From the NCBI GenBank assembly GCA_030272155.1, contig CP126199.1, positions 3,460,501-3,524,500 of the forward strand: a DNA stretch of 64,000 nt, in the 5' to 3' direction. A model generated the notes under the pieces. That model had not been told where the DNA came from and searched no databases. It saw nothing but the letters and a program-made list of their open reading frames with translations. The position numbers and the translations under genes were made by a program. The first letter of the stretch is position 1, and the number at the start of each line of letters is the position of its first letter. Source of the DNA: Tetradesmus obliquus. Taxonomy: Eukaryota > Chlorophyta > Chlorophyceae > Sphaeropleales > Scenedesmaceae. Positions 34,901 to 44,699 of the stretch are shown here, in pieces.

Positions 34901-37460
34901 GTAGCTGCCTGATTTGCATCAATGTATGCACACAGGTCCTCCTTGTTGATGGTTAGTCCCTCTGTAGGTCAGCCTGATGAGATTGCTGCGTTTATTGGTT
35001 GATATGGGTTCTATCGTTCACGTAAGCACGCCTTATGCACGGCATCAACAGAGTCGCAGCAACAAAGCAGTGCGTCTTAACGCTGCATTGCATGCCTGAG
35101 CAACTGTCACTCTCGGTTGTATGCCCACTGCAGGAGCTGGGCCTGATCGGGCTGCGCATCCAGCGCTTGCCCAGCTCGTTCAATAACCACGCTGCGTTGT
35201 CAATGAGTGCAGCCGTGTGCCGCGTGTTGCTGCAGGGAGCTGGGCCTCATTGGGCTGCGCAACATCATAGGGACGCCAAGCATTGCTTCTTGAAGTTATG
35301 CAGCGTCCTAAACTTTCCTGTTGTGTGCTGCTGCAGGAGTTGGGCCTGATCGGGCTGCGCATCCAGCGCATGCCCAGCTCCCCGGGAGTGGAGTTCAACA
35401 ACCCCGCCACATACCCCTACCTTTCAGTGGCGTCGCCATCCTGCCACGACGTGTCGCCGCTGCGGGCATGGTGAGCGGCACACATCTACACTATGCACTT
35501 CCCTTTGTTTTTCCGAGTCCAAGAGCCGTCTCAAATGAATGTGTCCTTGTGCACATGACAGTATATGCGCTTTGCAGTTGGCTTGTCTCGTTGCTGTTGT
35601 TCAGGCCCAACAGCTCCTGCGCTGCAGCTGCTTGTGCAAGCACATAACAATGATTGCAGCGCTGCTCAGCACCGTGCCCCTGCCATGTTCTGCCCAGCCC
35701 ACTGCATGTTGTTACATTTGTCATTACATCTGTTATGTAACATATGATGTTATGTTTTGTGTCATATGACAGGTACGAGGAGGACCCGGAGCGCCGTGAG
35801 CGCTTCTACTACAGCATGCTGGGCTGTGGCGGCAGCCCGCCTGAGTCTGCCTGCCCCGAGGTGGCGCGCCTGGTGGTGCAGCAGCACTTCAACTGCCCTA
35901 GCGTGTGGTGCATCCTGCCGCTGCAGGTGGGTTTATAATTTTGTTGTTGCTGGTGTGGATTTGGGTTGAGGTGGGTATAGCTGTGGTGGCAGCACTTCAT
36001 CTGCCCCAGCGTGTGGTGCATTCTGCCGCTGCAGGTGGGTTCTATGAATCTGTTGTTGCTGGTGTGGGTTTCGGTCAAGGTGGGTATAGCTGTGCGCAGC
36101 AGCACTTCAACTGCCCCAGCGTGTGGTGCATCCTGCCGCTGCAGGTGGGTGCAATCGAGTTTGTGTGCGTGCGACTTTGTGTTCGTGCGTAGGGTGGGTG
36201 TAGCTGTGCGCAGCCGCACTTTGACTGCCCCAGCGTGTGGTGCATCCTGCCGCTGCAGGTGCTTGTGTGTTGGTTTGGGTGTGGGTGTAGGTGCGGTGTG
36301 GGTGTTGTGCGGGCGGGGGGGTTGCTTGCACAGGAGTTGCACAATGTAGTTGCGTATGCCTTGCATAGCGTGTGTGTTGAGCACGCATAAGCTGCCGAGT
36401 GTGCCTAGCTGTTGAAACCACACGCACGAGAGAGGTTCGCTGGTTACTTTGTTGACATGCCTCTGCTGCTGCCGCTGTATCACACTGTGTGCAGGACGTG
36501 TTTGCGCTGATGCCGCGCTACAGCCAGCGCCCGGCCAAGGAGGAGACCATCAACGACCCCACAGTGACCAAGCACTACTGGCGCTACAGGTGCGAGATCT
36601 GATGAACAACTGGCTACAGGGGGGTACAGGGGGATGAACCTGCTATAGGGGGATGAACAACTGGCTACAGGGGGTGCTGTAAACATGTGGCGGCAGGCAC
36701 ATGCTGCTGGCTGTCGCCACGCACTACTGGCGCTACAGGGGCGGACGGGTGTTGGGTTTGATGTTGGAGCAGCGGGTGGCATGGACAGAAGTTATGTATT
36801 TGGTATCAGCTACATGCTGATGACAACAGCTGCAGCTTCCCTGCTTGCTTGCATGCTTGATTGCTCGGCTGTCCAGCATGCTTATCACTGGCTGGCAAGC
36901 GTTTGAGCAATCATACATCTGCCTCCCTGCCTGCCTGCTGCGTCGTGCTGCAAGATGCACATGTGTGTGGAGGGCATGTTAGCCTCTTTTGTGGGCATGC
37001 AGGATGCGCATGTCAATGCTCACTGCTTGCTGTGAGCCACCAATGTGCGCTTAACTGTCATGGTGCAAATGCCTCGCTGCCCTGCCTGCAGGATGCACGT
37101 GTGTGTGGAGGACCTGCTGGCTGCTTTTGACAATGCACATGTTAAACTCGTTCTTATACATGTCATTGCTTAGGCACATGTTATACTGCTAACCACAGAT
37201 CGTCCAACTGCCATGCCTGCAGGATGCACGTGTGTGTGGAGGACCTGCTGACCGCTTTCGCTGACATGCAGTACGCGCACGTTCATGCTCAGCTGCGTGC
37301 TGTAATGTTGCTTGCTGTTTTTGTTGTTTGCAGGATGCACGTGTGTGTGGAGGACCTGCTGGCTGACGAGCAGCTGATCAGCCTGCTGCAGGACCTGCTG
37401 CTGCTCAGTGACAGGGCAAAGCTGGCAGACCTGCCGGCTCTGGCGGCAGCCAGCGGCTGA
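24563..37460 (+). CDS. DPE2: Disproportionating enzyme 2 (4-alpha-glucanotransferase, GH77)
   Basis: Cytosolic enzyme that transfers a glucosyl unit from maltose to a glucan acceptor during starch breakdown. Twenty exons: 24563-24716, 24953-25073, 25370-25544, 26165-26351, 26544-27129, 27553-27763, 28200-28373, 28942-29058, 29411-29626, 30356-30445, 31033-31154, 31547-31653, 31938-32033, 32515-32648, 33121-33356, 34298-34424, 35337-35470, 35773-35926, 36495-36589, 37334-37460. They sum to 1121 codons with matching phases. Domains: first CBM20 (about 28-150, VHFRIPYMTKWGQSIVVTG), second CBM20 (about 175-245, ITGSIPQLG-like CVTGSIPQLGMWQQDQML), an Ala/Gly/Pro-rich insert of about 150 residues in exon 5 not typical of the family, then GH77. 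Catalytic residues: Asp in AAYRIDHILGF (about 735), Glu in LICGEDLGFVP (about 937), Asp in PSCHDVSPLRAW (about 989). Land-plant DPE2 is about 955 residues; the excess is mainly the insert. At least 13 of 19 introns contain partial exon copies. Confidence 0.95.
25711..25793 (+). repeat. Copy of DPE2 exon 3 end
   Basis: Repeats the last 80 bases of exon 3 (GDVVKVADTWCDRSY to FTK) including the donor (AAAG|GTGCG). Differs from the exon by few bases. Confidence 0.9.
27362..27425 (+). repeat. Copy of DPE2 exon 6 start
   Basis: An acceptor (CACGCAG) followed by the first 60 or so bases of exon 6 (PLSGAASMGAPAVVVRHDG), then unrelated sequence. The real exon starts at 27553. Confidence 0.9.
27897..27963 (+). 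repeat. Copy of DPE2 exon 6 end
   Basis: Repeats GEFLDLLQLVDFADTAGMRL and LQ with the donor (CAG|GTGCG), 200 bases downstream of the real exon end. Nearly identical to the exon. Confidence 0.9.
28816..28875 (+). repeat. Copy of DPE2 exon 8 start
   Basis: A CTG-rich tract, an AG acceptor and VALHLESVDYKATMAAKL repeat the start of exon 8 (28942). Both copies are preceded by CTG runs, so the acceptor tract was copied or re-expanded too. Confidence 0.88.
29689..29962 (+). repeat. Three copies of DPE2 exon 9 end
   Basis: The exon 9 end (YWLQYQLHRQLRQ with donor CAG|GTGGGC, real end 29626) is repeated with junctions after 29727, 29843 and 29962. Spacing is about 100-120 bases, so exon end plus intron start form a decaying tandem array. 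Confidence 0.9.
30736..30917 (+). repeat. Two partial copies of DPE2 exon 11 start
   Basis: CAG acceptors followed by CCGCACCTGTT at about 30746 and 30861. The second copy continues through a HGQVHRAAL-type out-of-frame reading of the exon start (PHLFCMDKSTGQPS in the exon frame). Real exon 11 starts at 31033. Confidence 0.8.
30925..30998 (+). repeat. (CTG)n microsatellite, about 24 units
   Basis: The longest uninterrupted triplet run in the window, in DPE2 intron 10, about 35 bases before the exon 11 acceptor. Uninterrupted, hence probably length-variable. Confidence 0.95.
31816..32146 (+). repeat. Copies of DPE2 exon 13 start and end
   Basis: Upstream copy 31816-31870 repeats the acceptor and exon start (LLGCLPPSMPVTVRDL); downstream copy 32114-32143 repeats the end (DTLERLT with donor CGG|GTGAGG). 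The real exon is 31938-32033. Confidence 0.88.
32312..32514 (+). repeat. Near-perfect tandem copies of DPE2 exon 14 start
   Basis: Two units of about 102 and 101 bases, differing by a single base indel, each consist of the exon 14 start (EPHVTRALLRKLYDS) plus an AT-rich stretch and a copied acceptor (GCCGCAG). They stand head-to-tail directly before real exon 14 (32515). Their near identity marks the most recent duplication in the gene. Confidence 0.95.
32733..32762 (+). repeat. Copy of DPE2 exon 14 end
   Basis: Repeats FRAEYYSGK and the donor (AAG|GTGCGGC) about 110 bases after the real exon end. Confidence 0.85.
33543..34120 (+). repeat. Three 75-nt copies of DPE2 exon 15 end
   Basis: The exon 15 end (ASYKELPDAGWRSALAQL to DDYFYK) recurs at 33543-33617, 33799-33873 and 34046-34120, with 247-261-base periodicity including conserved intron sequence. 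Each copy is preceded by GGCAG (usable acceptor), ends at a GTAAG or GTGAG donor, is exactly 75 nt and is in phase 2 at both ends with no stop, so each could be an in-frame 25-residue cassette exon. Confidence 0.92.
34476..34625 (+). repeat. Two partial copies of DPE2 exon 16 end
   Basis: GCGGGCCTGCCTGACGCC and CATGCAC at 34480-34508, and CGGGGAGGACTTGGGCTTC to ATGCAC|GTGAGCG at 34573-34624, repeat the catalytic-Glu end of exon 16. The second contains a deletion. Confidence 0.85.
34705..34881. repeat. Intronic imperfect inverted repeat (66-bp arms)
   Basis: Arms 34705-34770 and 34816-34881 are reverse complements at about 60 of 66 positions, with a 45-base loop. Mismatches are scattered. Transcribed as part of DPE2 intron 16 it would fold into a long hairpin, like algal miRNA or siRNA precursors; it could equally be an inverted-duplication remnant. 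Confidence 0.85.
35134..35262 (+). repeat. Two copies of DPE2 exon 17 start
   Basis: CTGCAG acceptors followed by ELGLIGLRIQRLPSS (35134) and by GAGCTGGGCCTCATTGGGC (35235). The real exon starts at 35337. Confidence 0.9.
35980..36258 (+). repeat. Three copies of DPE2 exon 18 end
   Basis: QHFNCPSVWCILPLQ and its donor (CAG|GTGGG) recur with junctions after 36034, 36143 or so and 36258, spaced about 110 bases. Copied intron starts are also similar (TGTTGTTGCTGGTGTGG). Confidence 0.92.
36720..37250 (+). repeat. Copies of DPE2 exon 19 end and exon 20 start
   Basis: HYWRYR of exon 19 recurs at 36721-36739. The exon 20 start (MHVCVEDLL after a CAG acceptor) recurs at about 36953, 37003, 37092 and 37223 before the real exon at 37334; the last two are nearly identical over 30 bases. 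Confidence 0.9.
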
Positions 37461-38834
37461 AGCGGCAGCAGGGTGAAGCAGCCAGTGAATGCAGCTGCAG
37501 CGGGTGAAGCCGCAGCTGCGGCAGCCAGCAGGTGAAGTGCTACAGCAGCCGCAGCCAGCCAATATTCAACTCAAGTTCATCGCTTTGCTGCCAGGGTACA
37601 ACCTCAAGTGTATGCTTACTGCCAGGGGACTTGTGCATGGGCCCTGTACACCTGTAGTGTGTTGCGGAGCTGTGCATCGAGTGGTGGTCACTGCTTGAGC
37701 TGGGCTGTGTTCATGCCTGCCATGTTACGAGGATGATCTTGTACAGACCTGCTGCAGGTGATGCAAGCCTGGTGATAATGTCGTGCACTGAATGGGCTTG
37801 GTGGCTGGTGACATTCAATGTCCTGGGAAGTCCATGGTGCTCTGTATAGGGTGGTCGTGGCCGGGGGCGGGGGCAAGGGCATGTACGTGGGCTGTGGTCA
37901 CTCCCGCGCACACTGTGTGTTGGCAACACATGCTGTCTGTGTTCAGGTTGCTTGTGTACAGAGCTGCTTGGTGGTTGCCACTGCAGGTCACCTGCTGCAG
38001 CCTGTAGCATGTTCTGTGGCACTGCTGCAATCTGCCACCATTGTGGTGCAGCTGTGGTGCAAGCACTGTCAGGACAGTTTCTTTTCCGCACGCCAGTGCA
38101 GCAGCCCGCAGGATTGTGGTCCCATTCCAAGTTCTGTGCGTGTACACGTGCGCTTGGGGCATAGAATGCTTGCGTGTGACTCGCGTTTGATGAGCAGCCT
38201 AGGTATTGATGATGCGACGTTCACAGGCTCCAAGCCGCAACGGCTTGGTTGCTAATTGAAGAGTAATGTGTAATGAGCGACATGTCGTGATTACCAAAAA
38301 ATGCGCTGTGACAGGAACGTTCCCTTGACATGCCATTACATGCAGAATTTGCGCAAGAGAAGGCATGCCAGGTGTACATCTGCCAAGATTCCCAGATGTC
38401 TGACAAGATCCAGAATGCGGCACCAGTGGAATCATTCCACGTCCATGTAGTACACCCCGTGCAACAATTGCTGGCGACCCCCAGCATTAGCTCGCCACGC
38501 AGAAATTTGGAATTCCAAATTGGGCACGGTAGCAAAGCAATCTGTCAGAGTAGCAATGGCTGGCACAGCAGCTCAGAACTGCTGGCACTCCATGCAGCGC
38601 CATCTAGATCAGCACCTGCTGCACAGCACGCCAGCAGCAGCTGCTGCTGCGGTCTTGGTCAGCCCACTAAGAACAGACGCAGCCGCTGCAGCCACACATG
38701 AGCACACAAGGCAGCCAGCAGGCCACATGAATGAATGCGCCACGCTGCAAGTCAAGCAGCCGGCCAACAACAGAAACAAACATTGTGCTGCCTGAAGCAG
38801 CCGCAACCGCGCAGATCGTTTTAAGTCGGTTCAT
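37461..38834. other. Convergent 3' region of DPE2 and cupin gene
   Basis: No gene recognised. The first TGTAA after the DPE2 stop is at about 38269; the first signal for the minus-strand cupin gene (TTACA on plus) is near 38336. If both are used, the 3' ends meet within less than 100 bases. Confidence 0.4.
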
Positions 38835-40814
38835 TTACGGTGTCGCAGAGCACGCGCCCTTGCAGCACTTTGGATCCTCAGCCCTATCAAACAGGCTCTG
38901 CAGACGCATCAGGTCCCTCAGGGTTGGGGCAGGGATAGCCAGGGGGCCCCTTGCCTCTTGTACGAACTGTGGGCCGCCAAACATCGCTGCTGTGTTGTCT
39001 GTGGGTAAGCCCCACATGCCAGTGAGCTGCATCACCACAGTGGCGTTGGTCTCGGATTCGGGGATGTTCACTGCTGGCTTCATGCCCCAGGCAAACTCCC
39101 AGATTGCCATGAAGTTGTGGAGGTCTGTGGAACTGCGGACGCAGCATAGCAGAGCACAGCAGTAGGTCAGTTGTGCTTGAATGCTTGTATACACCAGTTG
39201 GTCAGTTGAACTTGGTGAGGTTTGCGGCAGTGCAGCGTGCACAGCAGCACAGCACAGTGCATTTTGCTTCTTTCTCTGGCGGGGCCCACCGCACAGCATG
39301 GGACATGGTGGGTTAGTCGGTGAGGTTGGCGGCACTGTCAATGCAGTGTAGCACAGCAGACGTAGCAGTGTGTGGTGATGCAGCGCAGCGGTTGAGCTAC
39401 ACAGGTGCCCCATGCTGCTGCAGCACATGGGTGTGATGGTGATGCAGTACTTGGGTATGCAGGTGCCGCATGTAGCCATGCATCCACATAGCGGAAGGGC
39501 GGCTACAGCAGCTTCTAAGAGGGCTTGCTGGACGGGGCTCCGCTTAATTTGCCGTCTTAGGGGTTTGCCTTCTACAACCGACGCGGCCTCTGCACACTGC
39601 ACACGCCTCATGCGCAGCAGTTTGGCGTGCAAACAGCACAGAAAGCAGCCACATACATACTAAACCATGCGAAGCAAGCCACTCACGCCTTCCAGGTGTG
39701 GGGTGTGTTTGGGGGCGAGTATCCGATGCCGCCATACGCCACCTCAACGCCTCCAACCTTGATGGCTGGCATGTTGACTGCTGGGATCTGGCCTGGCTGG
39801 TATGTCTGGTAAGGCCCCGTAGAAGCTGCCTGGGCGTGCACACGCACCACATCACCATCCTGACCTGGCAGGAACCACTCATGGTCTGCGGCAGCAGCAA
39901 GCAGCACAGCGAAGGTTTGAGTGCATTCTGTAAGAGCTCTCAACACTGCATGAGGTGTATCAACCCTGCGTGCCTGGCAGGAGCCACTCGTGGTCTGCAG
40001 GGGAGCAGCACACAGCAGCAGGACAGCACATGGTATGTTCCATGAGTACTTTGTAAGCGCTACCAATGTCCTATGTGTATTATGTACGGGCTATCAATAC
40101 AGCATAAGGGTGGATGGCTTGCAAGTGCTGCCTGCTGTCAGCCAAATGTACTTGGCAGTGGATCAGCAGCAGCACGTGCTGAGAGGCCAGCGCGGCATCG
40201 TGCATGCGTGCAAGTCGGTTGATGACAACATGGATTTTGCAGAGTTGTATAGCATATAAAGCAGATGGAAGTTGAACGAAGTAGTCGTCAAAAAGATCTA
40301 TCCTGCTAGGAAATAAACAAACGAACAGGTTTATGGGATGTTGCTTGCGGCCAATAGCACTGCGTGGCATCTTGACGCTTACATGCAGAGCGAGTCACAT
40401 TTGTACGACTGTGCGCAACATCTACAGCTGCTGCAGCTGCTGCTGCAAGCGCGCAGTTCTAGAACACTGCGCACCTGCATAGTGGATGTGGGGAGGTGGG
40501 CCTCCGCCGGCTGGCACAAACGGCGAGAAGACAATGCCGTACAGCCCGCAGGTGTCATCAAATGTCCGGGCAAACTTCTTTTTGCCCAGCACATCAAGCT
40601 CTGGGTTCTTCAGGTACCTTGGCATGCGCAGGCAGAAGGTCTGGCCATTAGCCAGTGTGATGAGGCGCACCGCGCGATCGTCTTTTGCCACGCAAGCGCG
40701 GGGCGGCCGGTTTGGCTTCCAGTGCTGGCTGTCCTGTGCGTGCGCGCTGCAGGCAAGGAGTGCCAGTGCCAGCAGCAGCAGCGCTGCGGCTGGGGCGGCT
40801 GAGAATGTCTTCAT
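38835..40814 (-). CDS. Secreted cupin-domain protein
   Basis: Exons 40814-40475, 39885-39687 and 39132-38835 give 278 residues. A signal peptide (MKTFSAAPAAALLLLALALL, cleavage likely after SAHA) leads into a cupin barrel. Cupin motif 1, G(X)5HXH(X)4E, is reconstituted exactly across the first splice junction (GGGPPPHIHYADHEWF), which confirms the join; metal ligands would be the two His and the Glu. Motif 2 appears as PPNTPHTW. The C-terminal half (IWEFAWGMKP, MWGLPTDNTAAMFGG) contains no motif I know. Cupins include dioxygenases, isomerases and storage proteins, so the activity stays open. A partial copy of the exon 2 start lies in intron 1 at 39994-39970. Confidence 0.82.
39970..39994 (-). 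repeat. Copy of cupin exon 2 start
   Basis: CTGCAG acceptor followed by ACCACGAGTGGCTCCTGCC, matching the first bases of exon 2 (39885 downward) with one change, about 109 bases upstream. Confidence 0.85.
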
Positions 40815-41877
40815 GCGTAGGAGCGCCTGCAGGAGTGGTGTGAATGAAGGCAGCTCAGGTGACTTGTTTCTGCGTGAAGAAGAGTGCAGTGTCTATACAG
40901 GGCAGGTGTAGTACCATGCTGCTGACTTTCAGCCGAAGCAACTCGTGATGCATGTGTAAGCACAAGTGCTTGGCACTTCAGCAGTCTGCTGACATTGCTG
41001 CTTGAACTGCTGCAGAAGTTGCCGAGTGCCGAAAGATCTGCGGTCGAATGCTGCGAGTAGTAAGAACTACATTTATCGAATTTGCTTACTGCGCCGTGTG
41101 TGTCGCTTGCGCAGGTTTGCAGCAAATGGACCGTGCAAAAGGCTCGAGCTGCAGGCACCCACTTTACCCTCTTCTCAGCTCACCGTAAGTGTTGGCTGCT
41201 GCAGAATATATCTCTATAGTGCCTCAGAAGAAGGTAGAACTGCTTTGCAGCAGGTCGCGTGCTCCCGGTTGTTTTGATCTAGTCGGGAGTGTGTGCAGAG
41301 CCCTTTCGTCAAGACCATAAACTGACAAGTGAGGCACTATAAGCCCCGATGAAATGACAGGCATGTATATATGCAATGCGCGTCCCGTATAGGCCGAAGT
41401 GTTAGCATCAAATCATGTGATAATCCTTTTAGGCTGCTTATGCCAACATCGGTGACGCACAAAATACACATACTTTTGTTCTAACATCACCGCGTTAAGC
41501 GACTGCCCAAATGGTGAAGGTCCTGCCTGTTCACCACGAACATCTCTTGTTCCGCATGAACTGCTGCACGCGCGTGCAAAAAGTGCAGGGAAGCGGCGCA
41601 ATATGCAAACTCCTATTGAAACTGCTGCAAATCTCAAAGGCGCCTGACCTCAACGATCAGACCGCTCAGCACGGCCACAGTAGAGCCTCTGGTCACACCC
41701 CACTTGCCACAGTGGTGCCCATGCAATCACTGCCACCCGCATATATGAACAGGATGCTCAGTGTAGACTGACAACATGAACACCCTGACCTCTCCTCTCC
41801 GACCTCTCCAACAACCTTGCATAAATTTATCAGGAAATCAACAACAAACCAAGTGGTGCTCCAGCAAATCATGCTGG
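40815..41877. other. Intergenic region
   Basis: Lies between two minus-strand genes; promoter of the cupin gene and 3' UTR of the ARM-like gene. No gene or structured element recognised. Confidence 0.4.
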
Positions 41878-42870
41878 TCAAGCAGGTGACACCGCACTGC
41901 TGGGCTCCTGCTGCTGCGCTGCTGCTCCTGCTGCTGCCGCCTCTGCCTGCTGCCTAATTGCCGCCTCCACCTTGCCCCGCAGTGCCTCGTCCCGCATTAG
42001 CAGTCCTAGCACATCCCTGGCAATGACCTTGCAATCTGCATCCTCACTCTGCTTTAGCAGCGCCAGCAGCTGCAGCAGCGCTGGTGCATTGTCTGCCAGC
42101 TGCTGCTGTGCATCTGTGCTGGATGGCAGCAGCATGCCAAGAACCATCAGGCAGCGCACAGACACCTCCAGCTGCTGCACATTCAGCAGGCCGCTTGCTG
42201 CGGTGACAGCACCTGCAGACAAGCACAGCAGGGGGCTGCATGCTTGAGCTACATGCCAGAGGTGACACACGCGGCTCTCATGCGCACACTGCTTGCCTCT
42301 TGCAAGCCTGAGCACAGGGCAACATCAGCAGGCGAACAGCTGTTGCTATGCGCTATGACGCGCCTGTGTTGCAAAAAAGCAGCCAGCGTCTGTTTGCTGC
42401 AACATGAGTTGCTGGTGACACCCAAAAGAAGTCTCAAATCAGGCCTCACCCGTGTAAACAGTCGCAGGAAAAACACAATTGCAACAGCACAATGCAACAT
42501 GATGCTCACCTGCTGCGCGCAGCCCCTGCTTGGCCCAGTCTTGTGAGGCCAGTGCACACAGGCAGTCTGCCACTGCCTCCTGCAGCTTGGCTGGCTGCTG
42601 GGGGGCGACCAGGCACAGCAGGCAGGGCAGCACTGCAGGAAGGGCAGGAGACAACACAGCCATGTAAAGACCGGCATGCAAGGCGGTGAATTATTCTGGC
42701 GCGTTTTGTTGTCGTGGCTGCTGCACTGTGCAGCCCTGTGGCAAGAGTCGACGGCAGCAACAAGAGAATGTATGACTGGCTTGTAAGCTACAACGGCAGA
42801 ACTTGTACCAAGAACATGCACCGGCATATCCACCACGCATTACTACTGCACTGCAAGTAAACATGGCAGC

Positions 42871-42934
<64 letters not shown>

Positions 42935-43404
42935 CTGCAAAGCCTCACCTGCGGGCTCCATGAGGGCTTGTGCTGTCAGCTGCTGGTCGCGTGCCAGCTG
43001 CCCCAGCGCTGACACCACATTGAGCTGCAGGTCTGCTCGGTCGCCGCTGCAGCACTGCTGCAGCAATGCCACCAGCTGCTTGGTCTGCGCAGTCACAGCA
43101 ACAGGGAAAGACACAGCGGCATCACAGCATGAGTTACACCATCGTCAACAGGCACACGAAACAGGAGACCAAGTCACCTGCTGACGGTTGGCAGGGCGCT
43201 GCTGGGACAGGTGTGCCTGGACATCCACGTGCTTGCGGCAACCAGCTGAGGTGAGGCACTGCTGTGAGTGCTGCTGTGGGTGTGCTGTTGTCAGAGAGAT
43301 TGCATTCTGCAAGTGCATGTTGCTCACCGAGTGCTCTGCAACCGACGCAGCCAGCTGGTCATCCAATGCAGCTGCTGCTGTCAGCGCAGCACAAGCATTG
43401 GCCT

Positions 43405-43437
<33 letters not shown>

Positions 43438-44197
43438 CAGGGCAGCTCGCAAGCCATCAGTGTTTCACCCTGGCTTGTTGCTGCTATGGCTTGCTTGACA
43501 GCAGCACTACATACGCTGCTTTTCCAATAGAGCTGTATCAGCAAGAGCAGCAAGCAGGCCAGATGCATGGCGCTGTGTGCGCCCTGCTGCCAGCTGCAGC
43601 ACGCAGCAGGCTGGCCCCACCCATTGATGCTGCTTGTCAAACTTCAACGCCAAAATTTAGTGCAAAGAAAACCTCGTCAGCTGATGTGATACAATTGCTG
43701 TGTTGATAGTACCAATGTGTGACAATCTGGTTGCAACCCGCACCTGTACCAGCTGGTCTGGTGACTCCAGGCAGCTGTACAAGCTGGGCACAGCAGCAGC
43801 CACTGCCGACACCTGCCAGCGGCACATGTAACAACAGAAGCAGGACCGAGGCCTGAACAAGATTGACAGCAGCAAATATTCACCAGGACACAACCTATCT
43901 GTTCACGATGCTGCCTGCAAGCGTATTAGGGATAGCTGTCATTGTGGCACTGCCTGCGCAGCTGCAGGCGACCCCAGCGTACAGCACATGTTGCTGGCAG
44001 CAGCAGACTAAAGAAGGCAGCAGCTGTGTATGACATTGATGAAGCCTGAAAGCCAGCTTTGCTACCTGGCTGTCGTTTTCACATCTGCTGAACAGCACTG
44101 TGATCATGGCCAGTGCCCTGCTTTGAGCAGTGACGTCCTCCGACTGCAGGTTGGCCAGCTGCTTTTCTACTTCTGCATTGAGCATGGCAGACTCCAT
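41878..44197 (-). CDS. ARM/HEAT-like helical repeat protein
   Basis: Exons 44197-44066, 43812-43744, 43402-43328, 43261-43178, 43084-42949, 42632-42510 and 42212-41878 add up to 318 codons. Repeated helix pairs are typical of armadillo/HEAT superhelices: VAAAVPSLYSCLESPDQLVQ, ANACAALTAAAALDDQLA, QLVALLQQCCSG with LQLNVVSALGQLARD, AVADCLCALASQDWAKQG, LEVSVRCLMVLGMLL and LLQLLALLKQSEDADCKVIA. The N-terminus (VEKQLANLQSEDVTAQSRAL) looks like a first repeat. No signal peptide. Several exon borders fall between repeats. The start of exon 4 is uncertain, as two in-phase acceptors exist. Such proteins are scaffolds or chaperone cofactors; I cannot name the orthologue. The C-terminus is an Ala/Gln-rich tail. 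Confidence 0.75.
42872..42933. repeat. (CAG)n microsatellite, about 20 units
   Basis: In the intron between exons 5 and 6 of the ARM-like gene, starting about 15 bases after the exon 5 donor. On the coding strand it reads CTG. Confidence 0.93.
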
Positions 44198-44699
44198 TGT
44201 GTGTGATAATGGATGTATCTTTGTATGTATGTGTGAAAGGAGGAGCTTCGGATCCAGCAGCAGGAGCAGCACTTCTGGCGCTCAGCAGCAGCAGCACTTG
44301 TGTCAGCAATAGGCGGGCTACGCAGCAGAGATACTGTGACAGCTTAGCTGAAACTATTAGAATAGTGTTTATGATGATATAATTGAGTTCTTATTCAGCT
44401 GCCACCACTTCCATCAACTTGTCACAACGGTGTGAACCGTTCGTCGTTTGGATGTTCAGCAGTACCGTGTAAGAACAGCAACGCGCTGCAGGATTGCTGA
44501 TGTTCGCATTATAATGTAATCACAGTACGCGAACGTACCTGTACGGTGCAACAGAAGTTGCTGCGACGAAAGCGACGCACAGCAGCGTGCAATTGGCCAA
44601 CCCACAGCCTGAGTTCAGCGACAAAGCTGTTCCATCATTGATCACAGCATGATGATTGCTGCCCCGGATCCGTAGGCAGCACATAGTGCCAGCAGCAGC
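44198..44699. promoter_or_regulatory. Short divergent promoter region
   Basis: The ARM-like gene (minus) and ALG11 (plus) start 502 bases apart, so both 5' UTRs and promoters must fit here. No clear TATA box or known element was recognised. Shared control is possible but only inferred from the spacing. Confidence 0.45.

Noticed and set aside
24563-37460. DPE2 as a pseudogene because of its many broken exon pieces
   Set aside because: One complete set of 20 exons joins with correct phases and keeps all three catalytic residues; the fragments are extra.
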